Shown: positions 30,630 to 40,798, counted from the first letter of the stretch. The stretch is 64,000 nt of DNA from Bacillus sp. JCM 19034 (GCF_001310635.1 NZ_BAXR01000001.1:434001-498000); one strand, 5' to 3'. Notes: generated by a model not told the origin, from the letters alone. Translations and numbers: made by a program.

Positions 30630-31371
30630 TTAATTGTTTAGTGATTGCACTAGCTTACTCTTTAGTGACATATACTCATCTGTAAACGACATTTCTTTCT
30701 TTCTAGGTCGTGGAAGGTTAACCTCGTATTCTGTGAGAACGTAGGTTGGCCGTGCTGCTAAAACATAAACACGATCTGATAAGAAAATAGCTTCATCAAT
30801 ACTATGCGTAATAAACAAAACCGAGCGCTGCCATTTGCTCCAAATATCTAACAGCCATTCATGCATGCTTTCACGGGTTAACGCATCAAGAGCACCAAAA
30901 GGTTCATCCAATAATAAAAGGTCATTTTGGTGAAGAAACGTTCTTAATAGTGCTGCTCTTTGTTTCATCCCACCCGATAAAACATGAGGGTAATAATGAG
31001 CATAGCCCTCTAGGCCAAATAAAGGAAGTAATTCCATTGCCTTTTTACGCGATTCTTTAACATTTTTGTTTATTAATTTGAGCACCAATTAATGCATTCT
31101 CCAAGACAGTCTTCCATGGTAGTAATAAATCCTTTTGCATCATATAACTAACGTGATTACGCTCACCGATTATAGAACGTTTTTCTAGGAGAATATCTCC
31201 TTTTTGCGGTTTTTCTAAACCAGCAATTAAATTAAATAAAGTACTTTTCCCACACCCGCTCGGCCCAATTAACGAGACAAACTCCCCTTTATTTACTGTT
31301 AAGTTTAATTTATCTATAACCGTCGTTTGATCTGAAAATGCGTAATGAATATTAGACAATTGTAAATACAT
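30630..31371 (-). CDS. thiZ: HMP-precursor ABC importer ATPase (ThiZ), one frameshift
   Basis: The restored product is 246 residues. Walker A is GPSGCGKSTLFN, the signature is VLSGGMKQRAALLRT, Walker B is LLLLDEPFGALDALTRE, and the switch is LFITHSIDEAIFLSDR. One extra base (probably A) near 31075-31085 separates ALIGAQIN from NKNVKESRKKAMELL. It powers pyrimidine uptake with ThiX and ThiY. Confidence 0.87.
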
Positions 31372-31386
31372 AGCTGCTCCTTTTAT

Positions 31387-32430
31387 TTAAGGAAGAAATT
31401 GATTCGTCATCGCTTCTTCAGTTGGTACATCTTCTTCAATTAATTCATTCTCCAGCATCCATCCCGTATAAGTATCCCATATGTCAATTTGCTGATGTCC
31501 CCAAGCCTCGGCATCTCCTTTATAACGCGAACTTAACCATTCTTGTGATGCACGAATTAAATCCTCATCTGTCTCGGGTGTTGCTTCAATTAGTATATCT
31601 GCAGCTTCATCAACATGCTCAATTGCAAATTCGTAACCACGACTAATCGCATGCATAAATTTCTCAACGAGTTCAGGACTTTCTTCTACAACTCCATCAC
31701 TACTAATAATAACGGGTGAATAATACGTGAAAACTGGGTCAATATCACGTAAATAAATCATATTAATATCAACACCACGTACTTCTGCTTCAACTCCAGT
31801 CCATCCATAGAAAATCCATTGAAAGTCGATTTCTCTAGATGTATTGACAAAGAAATCAGATGTCCCGACTGTAACATTTTCAACCGTTGATGCGTTGGCA
31901 CCTTCTGTCTTCATAACTTCAGCAATCATAACGTCTTCCATAGGAGATCCCCAGCCTCCGTATGTTTTTCCTTCAAAATCTGAAGGAGACGTTATATCCT
32001 TTTCAACAGGTGACGCAAAACCAGATGTATGTTCTTGAATGATCGCTGCTAATGAAATAACTGGAATGTCTGTTGACCGTGCGACAGTTACATTATCTTG
32101 AGAGCTAATCCCAAAATGGGCTTGTCCAGAAGCAACCATTTGTTCCGCTCCTTCTAATGCAGGTTCAATAATCGTTACATCAAGTCCCTCTTCTGCAAAA
32201 TAACCATTCGCTTGTGCAACATAAATACCTGTATGATTCGTATTCGGTACCCAATCTAGCACAATCGTTGCTTCAAGAAGCTCATCATCGTTTGTAGCCG
32301 TTTCCTCTTCTTCGGAAGAGGGAGGCTCAATTTCGCTTGAAGGATTTTCATCCACCTCCTCCTGCTCTGTTCCACAACCAACTAAGCTCAAAGTGATCGC
32401 TACTATCACCATTACCCAAAAATGTTTCAT
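31387..32430 (-). CDS. thiY: HMP-precursor-binding lipoprotein (ThiY, NMT1/THI5-like)
   Basis: A 347-residue lipoprotein with signal FWVMVIVAITLSLVGCGTE (lipobox LVGC) and an acidic linker. The NMT1-like fold begins ATIVLDWVPNTNHTGIYVAQ, followed by GYFAEEGLDVTIIEP. The family binds N-formyl-4-amino-5-aminomethyl-2-methylpyrimidine in B. subtilis relatives. The ATG overlaps the restored thiX stop. Confidence 0.9.
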   Translation of the reverse strand: MKHFWVMVIVAITLSLVGCGTEQEEVDENPSSEIEPPSSEEEETATNDDELLEATIVLDWVPNTNHTGIYVAQANGYFAEEGLDVTIIEPALEGAEQMVASGQAHFGISSQDNVTVARSTDIPVISLAAIIQEHTSGFASPVEKDITSPSDFEGKTYGGWGSPMEDVMIAEVMKTEGANASTVENVTVGTSDFFVNTSREIDFQWIFYGWTGVEAEVRGVDINMIYLRDIDPVFTYYSPVIISSDGVVEESPELVEKFMHAISRGYEFAIEHVDEAADILIEATPETDEDLIRASQEWLSSRYKGDAEAWGHQQIDIWDTYTGWMLENELIEEDVPTEEAMTNQFLP

Positions 32431-33216
32431 ATCTCTCCACTTCCTTCTCTTTTTTATATGTATATTTCCAAGGCATCGCCCAACGGCTAATTAGGACGAT
32501 AATCGAAAATAAGATACAACTTAAAAATGATATAATCATAATCGATACAAATACTTTATCAGTAGCAAATGAGTTTTGTGCTCTCACTAAATAAATACCT
32601 AATCCTTTACTAGCACCAACCATTCAGATATGACTGCCGCCAAAACACTATAAGTTGCAGCTATCTTTAAGCCAGTAAATAAATACGGCAATGCATGGGG
32701 AATACGGACAAAGCGTAATGTTTGCAGTCGACTGCTTCCCATTGATTGCAATAACCGAATCATGTCACGATCACTAGACTGCAAGCCTTCGATCATATTT
32801 ACGGCAACAGGGAAAAACGTCACTAATGCCACAACTAATACTTTCGGTAACATTCCATACCCAAACCAAATAATTAATAAAGGTGCAATTGCGATAATTG
32901 GAATCGTTTGCGAGAAAAGCAGCAATGGATATAGGCTTTTTCGTAGCATAGCCGATGAATCCAATGTTAAGGCAATACATAAAGCTACTATAATGCCCAG
33001 ACCAAAGCCAAGTAATGCTTCCATTGTCGTAACCCAAACATGTTCCGGCAATAAGCTCCAAGACTGACTAAAAGCAAGAACAATCTCAGTTGGAGCTGGT
33101 AGGATATAGGACTCAATTTCAGTCATCCATACGACTAGCTCCCATATCACAACAAATACAAAAACCGTTATAATTGCTGGTAGCGCACTTCTTGTTGATT
33201 TTAAGATTTCTTTCAT
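32427..33216 (-). CDS. thiX: HMP-precursor ABC importer permease (ThiX), one or two frameshifts
   Basis: The restored product is about 263 residues with six helices and the EAA loop MIRLLQSMGSSRLQTLRFVRIP. One G is missing near 32623, joining SEWVGASKGLG. As written, the C-terminus then runs on to 32348, overlapping thiY by 83 bases with an unlikely tail; one more A in the six-A run near 32455 would end it as ATATGA exactly at the thiY start. That second change is inference. The ATG at 33216 is preceded by GGAGGGG. Confidence 0.83.
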
Positions 33217-33240
33217 GAATACCCCCCTCCTCTTCAAACC

Positions 33241-33276
33241 AAAAAACGTCTACATGCGTGGAGGCATGTAGACGTT
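33241..33276 (-). terminator. Riboswitch terminator upstream of thiX
   Basis: ACGTCTACATGC pairs perfectly with GCATGTAGACGT and, on the minus strand, is followed by TTTTTT. It lies between the TPP aptamer and thiX and is probably the expression platform. Confidence 0.88.
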
Positions 33277-33310
33277 CATTACTGAAATACGTATACAAAA
33301 AATAACACAT

Positions 33311-33401
33311 ACATCCCTCCGCTGGAATTACCCAGATCAGGTTAAAGGGTCGATATCTTCATCGGGATATCCTCTCAGCCAACCTCATAGCTCCCCTAGC
33401 C
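33311..33401 (-). promoter_or_regulatory. TPP riboswitch (THI element) of thiXYZ-tenA
   Basis: On the minus strand the conserved segments occur in order: GGGGAGC, GGCTGAGAGGAT, GACCCTTTAACCTGATCTGG and GTAATTCCAGCGGAGGGA. With the terminator that follows, thiamine pyrophosphate should switch the salvage operon off. Confidence 0.96.
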
Positions 33402-33449
33402 AATTTAGTTTTCTAGTAAATCATAACATAATCATTATTATAAGCCAAG

Positions 33450-33647
33450 CTAATTCATTAACTCTACGATCCACCAAGCAACTAACACAACGACTAAAAT
33501 GACAGGAAAGACGAGAAAATAAACAACTGACATATGTTTCATGCTTTTTTTGCTATCGTATTCTTCATCTGTTGCAGATGTTAATTTTAATGTAATGACT
33601 AGTGCAACAACGCAAACAATAAATGACAGTACAACAGGAAATAACAT
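33450..33647 (-). CDS. Small membrane protein of unknown function
   Basis: A 65-residue protein with two hydrophobic helices (LFPVVLSFIVCVVALVITL and YFLVFPVILVVVLVAWWIV) joined by a charged loop. An AAAGGAGTC ribosome site lies upstream of the ATG. I do not recognise a family. It stands alone between the thi riboswitch and a XerD-type half-site. Confidence 0.6.
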   Translation of the reverse strand: MLFPVVLSFIVCVVALVITLKLTSATDEEYDSKKSMKHMSVVYFLVFPVILVVVLVAWWIVELMN

Positions 33648-33738
33648 ATAAGACTCCTTTTTGAGGATTTTAAAATTTCATTTATTTTAACATATTCCAT
33701 TCGAAAATGAATGGGATAATGTAATGACCATAAATATA

Positions 33739-33749
33739 TTATGTAAACT
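33739..33749 (+). promoter_or_regulatory. XerD-type half-site, about 20 kb from dif
   Basis: TTATGTAAACT exactly, preceded by AAATATA like the dif centre but without a XerC arm. It is intergenic and has the same orientation as dif. Confidence 0.55.
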
Positions 33750-33797
33750 AATTAATGCGATAAGCTCACTATTATGATAGAGCTTATCGCATTATTG

Positions 33798-34609
33798 CTA
33801 TAGGTTCGTAACAACAGGTTTTCGATTAATAAAATATACCCACTCTTTATAACCGATTTCTTTTAATTTTTGGCGAACAACATCGAAATCATCAGCTATT
33901 CGCTCCGGATGATGTGCATCAGATCCAAACGTAACAGGAACTTCGTAGAACAAAGCACGTTCTAATATATCATCTGCTGGGTACCATCCTCCAACATCCT
34001 TAGTTTTCCCAGACGTATTGATCTCTATTGCCACTTGCTCTTCACCAATGATTTTTAAAGTCTGATCAACCATTTCAGTTTTTAACGTTGAAAAAGGTGG
34101 ATAAAAGCCTTTCATTGCATCAATGTGTCCCAATATTTGAAATAAACCACTTTGAGCTGATGCTTTTATTTGTTCGTAATATCTCTCTTTTACTTGAATA
34201 CGCTCTGCATCAGTTAATGAATCGAACCTTCCTCTTTGAAATATATTAATGCCATCAACGAAATGAACAGAGCCGATAATATAATCAAATTGATATTTCT
34301 TATATTGCATTTCGTAATGGCTAATATGTTCAGCAAAGAAATCACTCTCTACGCCCAGTAGTACGTGAATACGATCTTTGTATTTCTCCTTTAACCGACC
34401 TACTTCTTCAACATATGCCTGAAATTCACTCTTTTTCATCGTAATTCCTGGGTACAAATGATCATCTTCACTATAAAAGTGAGGTGAGTGATCTGATATG
34501 CTATATAATCTAAATCATATTGAATCGCTTGCTTAATATAGTCCTCAATTGTGCCAATTGCGTGACCACATCGTTCGTGATGAGTATGTAAATCAAATCT
34601 AACTGCCAT
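33798..34609 (-). CDS. hisJ: Histidinol-phosphatase, PHP family, one frameshift
   Basis: The restored product is 270 residues. PHP metal-binding motifs are RFDLHTHHERCGHA at the N-terminus, SDHSPHFYSEDD, the Glu in LLGVESDFF, and GSDAHHPERIADDF at the C-terminus. One G is missing near 34500, between LDYIG and ISDHSPH. The family removes phosphate from histidinol phosphate in histidine synthesis. GGAGG precedes the ATG. It is an isolated gene, so related PHP activities cannot be excluded. Confidence 0.85.
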
Positions 34610-34744
34610 ATTACCCTCCTAGTATTACCATTTATAGTTATTAGTTTATCATATTTCGCACTACTACAATAAGGGTAACTCTATTAAATCTAATTTCCTC
34701 TCAACACATAAGGTAACATAGCTTTAGCATTACCTGTTTTTATT

Positions 34745-35503
34745 CTATGATTTTACAATCGTTAAAGGCAAATCATGAAATTCTGCTAATTGCTTATCAG
34801 TCGTAGAATGATCTGTGATAATTATCTGCACACTTTCTAAGGAACCTATACGGGCAAAGGCTTGAATTCCGAATTTTGAATAATCAGCTAATAAATAGGT
34901 CTGATCCGATATTTCTATCATTTTCCTTTTCACAATTGCTTGGAGCTCATTTGAATCACTAATCCCTCTTTCGTGATGAATGCCCTGACAAGATAGAAAA
35001 GCTTTATTAACATGATACTGCTCAAGAAAGTCCGTTGCCATCGGTCCGACAAATGACAAAGACCGAGGAAGCAACATCCCACCTAATGAGATAACCGTTA
35101 CTTTATCGTGCTGGGCCAACTCCATTGCTACTTTTAATGAATTTGTTACAACAGTCAGAGCGATATTAGGTAAAAGCTTTGCCATATACCAAGCCGTCGT
35201 ACTTGCATCTAGAATAATTCGATCATGCTCTTCCACATACGTGAGTGCTGCCTTTGCTACTTCTGTTTTTTCTTTTACATTACGAATCTCCCGTTCAAAA
35301 TATGGTGCTTCAACTTGATTTGTTTTAATGCTAACTGCTCCACCGTGACTTCTGCGCAGCTTTCCTTCCTTTTCTAGCCGTTCTAAATCTCGACGGATCG
35401 TTTCCTCTGTCACCTGAAAATGTTGACTTAGCTCTGTAACTCGAATACTACCACGTTCATTGACAAGTGCTATTATTTTTTCATGTCTTTCCGCTACAAG
35501 CAT
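34745..35503 (-). CDS. DeoR/GlpR-family transcriptional regulator
   Basis: A 252-residue regulator. The N-terminal winged helix is RVTELSQHFQVTEETIRRDL followed by LRRSHGGAV, the DeoR signature, and the C-terminal sugar-phosphate sensor domain has ILDASTTAWYMAKLL and ADYSKFG. The effector is probably a phosphorylated sugar or polyol. The gene is alone, divergent from the TatD-like gene, so its target is not evident. Confidence 0.88.
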   Translation of the reverse strand: MLVAERHEKIIALVNERGSIRVTELSQHFQVTEETIRRDLERLEKEGKLRRSHGGAVSIKTNQVEAPYFEREIRNVKEKTEVAKAALTYVEEHDRIILDASTTAWYMAKLLPNIALTVVTNSLKVAMELAQHDKVTVISLGGMLLPRSLSFVGPMATDFLEQYHVNKAFLSCQGIHHERGISDSNELQAIVKRKMIEISDQTYLLADYSKFGIQAFARIGSLESVQIIITDHSTTDKQLAEFHDLPLTIVKS

Positions 35504-35727
35504 TTAGTCACCCCATAATTATCTTTGTTTATGTTTGAATGTTTTTATTTTAGCATGATCATGTTGACTATCATAGTCAATTACGATAATTTCTAACGAT
35601 TATATGTAAATAAATTGAATCCATACTCAACGATGAATCAGCTCTTGCAGAAATATGTTCTAGCAATTCATAATGATAAGTATAAGCTCTGAAAGATCGA
35701 TTAGTTTGATATAAAGGAGAATGCACA

Positions 35728-36488
35728 ATGATTGACGCACATATACATTTAGATCAATACTCTGATAAGAAATTACGAACTAATATCCCCCTATGGCAAG
35801 AATTAGGGATCAAACATGTTATTGCCGTTTCAACAAATTTAGCTTCAGCTTATAGAACACTTGAACTGAAAGTAGCATATCCCCATTTTGTGAAAGCATG
35901 TATTGGCTTCCATCCTGAATTTGCACAACCAACATCTAAAGAAATCGATGAGATGAAACAATTGATCAAAATAGAACGTACAAAATTGACTGCCATTGGA
36001 GAAATTGGTCTCCCTCATTACGAGGCCAATCATGTAGCAAAAATGCCGTTTTATATTCAATTACTAGATGAATTATTAGCCACGGCAAAAGAATATCAAC
36101 TACCCGTTGCCCTTCATGCTGTTCATGATAAAGCAGCTACGGCTCTTTCCATATTGCAAAAGAACGACATTCAACAGGCTCACTTCCATTGGTTTAAAGG
36201 GCCAAAAGACGTGTTATCTGACATCATTCAATGTGGTTATTATGTGTCTATTACACCAGAAATTTGTTACCTAGAGCGCGATCAAAAACTCGTTCAGCAT
36301 GTACCCCTTCACCAATTGTTAATTGAAACGGATGGACTTGGCAATATGACAACGTATTTCATCATCAACAAACAACACCTCTACTTCTATTCGAGATCAT
36401 AAAATGTTTACGTCTGCTTACAAACAAAACGGAAAAAGAGCTCATTCACCAAATAGAATTAAATACGAAACAATGCTACTCATTGTAG
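35728..36488 (+). CDS. TatD-family metal-dependent hydrolase, one frameshift
   Basis: The restored product is 253 residues. Metal ligands are visible in MIDAHIHLDQYSD, the Glu in AIGEIGLPHYE, VALHAVHDKA, FHWFKGP, and the Asp in LLIETDGPW. One C is missing near 36338; restoring it turns DGLGNM into DGPWQYDN and extends the protein to the usual C-terminus. Relatives are nucleases or hydrolases of unclear substrate. AAAGGAGAA precedes the ATG. Confidence 0.82.
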
Positions 36489-37026
36489 ATAAAGTATAGT
36501 TCAACAATTTTGTTTATCATATCAAATGAAAGGAACTCCTTAATAAACTACCATAGATGATTGCGATACTGGAAAAGACCAATAACGTTAATAAAACCTT
36601 TATTGAAATTGACATATACCTCTCAATCCTTTCATCTATTATGTTGGTGCTGAATCCTATATATAGAAAAGATTAGAGAGATATAAGAAGGAGAGTATAA
36701 AAATAGAATACTTAGTCGTAATTATTACTTCATCTAACAAATGATAATAGTATAGACATTGCATTTTAATATTATTTTCTACTTTCCATGTGTTTCCTCT
36801 TTTAACAACCTTAATAAACGACTACTTTTAAACACTGCAAGAAAATATATTAAGATATTTTTTTGTTAAAACTGTAAATTTTTTAGGGGATTATAGTAAC
36901 TAATGGAAAGTTATGTCATTGTGCCTATATAAGATTTATAATGGGAATGTTTAGTAGAGGAAGTGAGCTTATTAAAAAATATCTTGGCTTTTATTTATTT
37001 TGTGTTTCTTTTAGTTAATTTCTTGT
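36489..37026. other. AT-rich intergenic stretch
   Basis: This 538-bp interval is strongly AT-rich. Apart from one short candidate membrane peptide on the minus strand (36517-36615) and the likely signal-peptide region of the following gene (from about 36963, in more than one frame), I see no gene, RNA or repeat. Confidence 0.5.
36517..36615 (-). CDS. Candidate 32-residue membrane peptide
   Basis: The peptide contains one hydrophobic helix, IKVLLTLLVFSSIAIIYGSL. GAGAGG lies only three bases before the ATG, a tight spacing. Such small single-helix proteins are common in Bacillus but this one rests on the helix and ribosome site alone. Confidence 0.3.
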   Translation of the reverse strand: MSISIKVLLTLLVFSSIAIIYGSLLRSSFHLI

Positions 37027-37454
37027 ATGTCTCTTGAAAGTACAGAGGACAAAGAAACTCCTTTCCATACCTTTAAATTTGATGAGGTGACTATTCACTT
37101 CATTAATATAGGGAATGCAATAGAGTCTCAAATTTTAACTGAAGACAACCTCATCAATTCGAGCATAATTTCAAATGAGTTATTGAACGACGATATCGTA
37201 TGGGAATACGAGGTGATAAATACACCTGAAAGAACTTTCTCTTATTTTTGGGGGACTTACTCAGGTGATATAGACAATATAACTTTAGACATGGATTACG
37301 ATACACATATCCTATCAATACCTCTTAGGGAATACGAGGTGGAAAAAAGTAATTATTTATTTTATCTACCTTTTTCAATTTAATAGATAAAAGTGATCTT
37401 TTACATATTAATATAGAAAAAGATGAAACTATAAGTACATTTAATATTAAATAA
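37027..37454 (+). CDS. Hypothetical protein, probable lipoprotein, with frameshifts
   Basis: The core reads ESTEDKETPFHTFKFDEVTIHF and appears to be a beta-rich domain. A base missing in the T-run near 37370 would extend it with NLIDKSDLLHINIEKDE to the stop at 37452. The N-terminus is also uncertain. Just upstream, hydrophobic codons are spread over two frames and end in LISC just before the ATG, which looks like a damaged lipoprotein signal. No family is recognised. Confidence 0.5.
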
Positions 37455-37483
37455 TTGAATTAATTATTGAAAGGAGATGAACT

Positions 37484-37941
37484 GTGAAAAGGTTATTACT
37501 GTCTTTAATTGCATTCTTATCATTGTTTGGTTGTAAATCTGATATGCTTTTTGACACAAAAACAGAGGCAATACATTACTTTATGTTAGAAATAGCACAA
37601 AAAGATTATAAGATCATTACGCAATTTCCAATTTCTCATGATGAAGAGATTATTTTTTCGAGCAAAATAATACTATAAGTCATTTGAAATTAAGTTATGA
37701 AGAGGGATCTTATAGAATTATCGAATTTGGCGGTAGTTATAGTTTGCCAGTACAAGAGGATTATAGTTTCATTGCTTTCTCTATGGAAGACACCACCATA
37801 TTAATTGGAAAAGTTTTTGATTCATCGATAAAGAGTTTAGTTTATAAGACTCCTACTGAATCAGAACAAATTGAATTAAATGATGATGGTTATTTCTACT
37901 TCATTACTGATGATTATTATGGGAATATTGAGTTAAACTAA
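37484..37941 (+). CDS. Hypothetical lipoprotein, one frameshift
   Basis: The restored product is 152 residues. It starts at GTG with AAAGGAG upstream and a lipoprotein signal (LLLSLIAFLSLFGCKSD; lipobox LFGC). One A is missing in the run near 37666; restoring it joins IIFSSKN to NTISHLKLSYEEGSYR. The C-terminal part is acidic with many Tyr. I do not recognise a family. It sits between two other damaged small genes. Confidence 0.58.
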
Positions 37942-37961
37942 TTATATTCTTGAGGAAAAAG

Positions 37962-38299
37962 ATGAAGAAATTTACTATTATTTTATCTATTTAATTTGCA
38001 TTATTATTAGGTACTCATTCAGTTTCTGCTAGTAGTAGTGAAAGATATGAAGTGGATTATCAGGAAAACGCCGTTTATGATACACATGAGGATATTTATC
38101 TAGAACGTCCTATTCTAGTAACCGAAAATGGTATAGAAGAGATAGACTTAGAGGATTTTCACCTAGATTAAACAGAACTTGGGGTTGGCTTTCATAATAC
38201 TTGAATGGCGTACCAATGGGAGAAACTTATGTTTCAGCTTCTTCTCCTAGAAAAGTTGGGAGTTTTACTGAAGGTACTTATTATTTAGTGCGAACTTAA
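37962..38299 (+). pseudogene. Decayed gene for a small secreted protein
   Basis: A signal-peptide-like start MKKFTIILSI is cut by an in-frame TAA at 37992-37994. The frame then continues through FALLLGTHSVSASSSERYEV and EEIDLEDFHLD to a stop at 38171. Adding a T there continues into NRTWGWLS, then a further TAA, then YLNGVPMGETYVSASSPRK to the end. Two in-frame stops plus one shift make true decay more likely here than in the single-indel genes. GAGGAAAAAG precedes the ATG. Confidence 0.5.
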
Positions 38300-38340
38300 T
38301 AATAAAAGTGATTCAAACTCCCGTTTAGTTTCAAATACAA

Positions 38341-38386
38341 CCTGATTAAGGAAAACTTTTAAAAAGTATTCCTTATTCGGGTTTTT
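38341..38386 (+). terminator. Terminator after the lipoprotein cluster
   Basis: CCTGATTAAGGAA and TTCCTTATTCGGG form an imperfect stem followed by TTTTTT. The remaining bases to the recombinase gene show no supported feature. Confidence 0.7.
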
Positions 38387-38587
38387 TATATTATATAATT
38401 TAAAACATTCAAATATAAGAACCTGAGTAAAATCCCCAATGTTACCAATATATAAAATATCATTTGTTGGTTTTATTATGAGGAGTATTGAATATGGACC
38501 ATGATTTTTCAATAATTATAACGTTCCATGAAACATATATTTCACAGAACGTAAATTTTGCGATAAAATACTATTGAGGTGATATAG

Positions 38588-39670
38588 TTGTCATTACTAG
38601 CAAAAATTAATGTGAAGATAAATGATCCTAATTCAAATAATAAACAGTTGCATTCATTGAAACATTTCAAACAAGTTCACCAAATGCCAGTGTTTATCCA
38701 GGAATACTTACTCAACCTTTTGTCATTAAAATATTCAGCTAATACGATCCAACGTTATATTTATGATTATGTAGACTTTTTCCGTTTTATAAAATTTGCA
38801 ACTGATAATAAGGATTTAGATTTAACAAAAATTACACTAGATGATTTCCTTGAAATTAAAAAAGAAGGTATCGAACATTACATATCATATTTGTCTATTG
38901 AAATCGAAAACGAACCAAAAACGATTAATCGCAAAATCTCTGCTTTACAATCATTATTTGATTTCTTGATTGTACGTGACTATACCACTTATAATCCTGT
39001 CGCATCTGTAAGCCGACCAAAGAATCCAAAAAAGGAGCCTATCTATCTTACAAGCCATGAAATAAAATCGTTGCTACGTTGGCTGAACAATCGAACGTAT
39101 GAAACAGAAAAACAAGCCTTTTACCAAGAAAAACTTAACAAACGAGATTATGTTATTTTTTACTTGTTCTTATTTACTGGGCTACGCGTTTCGGAGCTGG
39201 CTTCTTTACAACTTAATTCTATTGATATGTCTAATCAACTTATCAAAGTCATTGGAAAAGGAAATAAAGAAAGGTCGATTCCAGTGACTGAAGAAACACT
39301 AACCATTATCCAAGATTATTTACATTCAATACCTACGAACCATCGTCCAACTTTACTGACTGATCATTTAATCATCGGTTATGATCTTACCAAAAAGAAA
39401 TACACGAAAAAATTAGATATTACAACAATTCAGAAAGCAATTAATAGGACTCTAAAAAAAGCCAAAGATGATTTACCTTTCTTATATAATAAACGTATTA
39501 CTGCACATAAACTAAGACATAGTTTTGCAACTGAACTGACAGCAAAAGGGGTCGATATCCTAACCATTCAAGTGTTATTAGGACATAGTAGTGTGTCTAC
39601 AACTCAAATCTACTCTCATGTACAGAAAGAAGCACTTAAAAAAGCTATTACATCATTAAATTTTAATTAA
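38588..39670 (+). CDS. Tyrosine recombinase / phage-type integrase (XerC/D/S-like)
   Basis: A 360-residue site-specific recombinase. The N-terminal SAM-like domain includes YSANTIQRYIYDYVDFFRF. The catalytic domain has the Arg in FTGLRVSELASL, the Lys in IGKGNKERSIPV, HKLRHSFATEL, LLGHSSVSTTQ and the nucleophilic Tyr in IYSHV. All catalytic residues are intact. It starts at TTG after GAGGTGATA. The 360-residue length and long N-terminus recall single-subunit XerS-type enzymes, but phage or element integrases cannot be excluded. It borders the accessory patch at 36.5-38.3 kb. Confidence 0.88.
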   Translation: MSLLAKINVKINDPNSNNKQLHSLKHFKQVHQMPVFIQEYLLNLLSLKYSANTIQRYIYDYVDFFRFIKFATDNKDLDLTKITLDDFLEIKKEGIEHYISYLSIEIENEPKTINRKISALQSLFDFLIVRDYTTYNPVASVSRPKNPKKEPIYLTSHEIKSLLRWLNNRTYETEKQAFYQEKLNKRDYVIFYLFLFTGLRVSELASLQLNSIDMSNQLIKVIGKGNKERSIPVTEETLTIIQDYLHSIPTNHRPTLLTDHLIIGYDLTKKKYTKKLDITTIQKAINRTLKKAKDDLPFLYNKRITAHKLRHSFATELTAKGVDILTIQVLLGHSSVSTTQIYSHVQKEALKKAITSLNFN

Positions 39671-40054
39671 AAAAAAGCCAAGCGGTTTGTATTACCACTT
39701 GGCTTGTTCTATTATAATCTAAGAAATCAATCGTTATTGGCTTTACCTTTTTATCCACTTACCTCTACAACTTCTTTTTTTTTTGAGGAAGTTTTTCTTT
39801 CAACCTGATTCTATGATCATAAACTCTCTTTAGACAAAAATTAGTTCAAGATTATTAACAACTATAACTAAACTGCATGTTTGTTTTCCTCAAACCCTAT
39901 TATGCTACTACAATTTCAACATCGACATTATTTATGTTAACCATTAATAACACCCTTTTAAGTTTTTGTAAAGATCACGCTACTATCGAAGGAAACTTAT
40001 TCGTTCGTAACGAATATAAGCAATATCGAAGGATAGAAAAAGGAGCGTATTCAT
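39671..40054 (+). other. Intergenic region with recombinase terminator
   Basis: A hairpin at 39676-39704 (AGCCAAGCGG with CCACTTGGCT) directly follows the recombinase stop and is its probable terminator. The rest is AT-rich with a poly-T stretch near 39775 and contains no gene I can support; the ribosome site of the next gene (AAAGGAGCG) ends it. Confidence 0.6.
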
Positions 40055-40798
40055 ATGAAACAACAAACAGCCATTTTTGCTCATCGAGGCTTTTCTGCAC
40101 GTTATCCAGAAAATACGATGGATGCTTTTCGGGCAGCACATAAATTTGGTGCAGACGGAATTGAACTAGATGTACAATTAACAAAAGATAAAATACCAAT
40201 CATTATCCACGATGAAACGATTGACAGAACAACAAACGGTACAGGCTATGTAAAAGACTACACATTAAATGAACTGAAACAATGGAATACAGGGACGCAA
40301 ACAAACAATGACCATTTCGGATCGATTCCAAGTTTAGAGGAGTATTTCAAGTGGGTACAACAAACCGATCTTGTCACTAATATCGAATTAAAGAACGGCA
40401 TTATTTTATATGACGGGCTGGAGGAAATAGTTTTATCATTAATTAATGAATACCAGTTAGAAAACAAAGTGATTATTTCTTCTTTTAACCACTATAGCCT
40501 TGCAGAAGTTTCGCGATTAAACCCGAAGATCGAAACAGCGATCTTATTTTTGGAAGGATTGTATAAACCGTGGGATTATGCTCGAACAGTAGGTGCTAGT
40601 GGCCTTCATTGCTATTACCCTATTGCACAAAAGCCTTTAGTTGAACAAGCACTAGTGGAGAATATCGCAGTCAGACCATTTACTGTAAATAGTGAAGATG
40701 ATCTAACAAAAATGATTTCGTTTAACTGCTCGGCAATTATAACCGATCACGTTGATAAAGCGGTAGCGATACGTAATCAGCTTCAAGACAACGGATAG
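40055..40798 (+). CDS. Glycerophosphodiester phosphodiesterase (cytosolic GlpQ/UgpQ type)
   Basis: A 247-residue GDPD enzyme that splits glycerophosphodiesters into glycerol 3-phosphate and alcohol. The signature AHRGFSARYPENTMDAF carries the catalytic His and Arg, GADGIELDVQLTKDKIPIII carries Glu/Asp metal ligands, and the second catalytic His is in IIHDETIDRTTNGTG. There is no signal peptide, so it acts in the cytosol and could use substrates imported by a Ugp-type system such as the one at 16-20 kb. Confidence 0.92.
   Translation: MKQQTAIFAHRGFSARYPENTMDAFRAAHKFGADGIELDVQLTKDKIPIIIHDETIDRTTNGTGYVKDYTLNELKQWNTGTQTNNDHFGSIPSLEEYFKWVQQTDLVTNIELKNGIILYDGLEEIVLSLINEYQLENKVIISSFNHYSLAEVSRLNPKIETAILFLEGLYKPWDYARTVGASGLHCYYPIAQKPLVEQALVENIAVRPFTVNSEDDLTKMISFNCSAIITDHVDKAVAIRNQLQDNG

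Noticed and set aside
38285-38512. 75-residue minus-strand frame before the recombinase
   Set aside because: It crosses a terminator hairpin, lacks a good ribosome site and shows no family resemblance.
39877-40143. Plus-strand frame overlapping the start of the GDPD gene
   Set aside because: It is in another frame from the clear GDPD enzyme and has no ribosome site.
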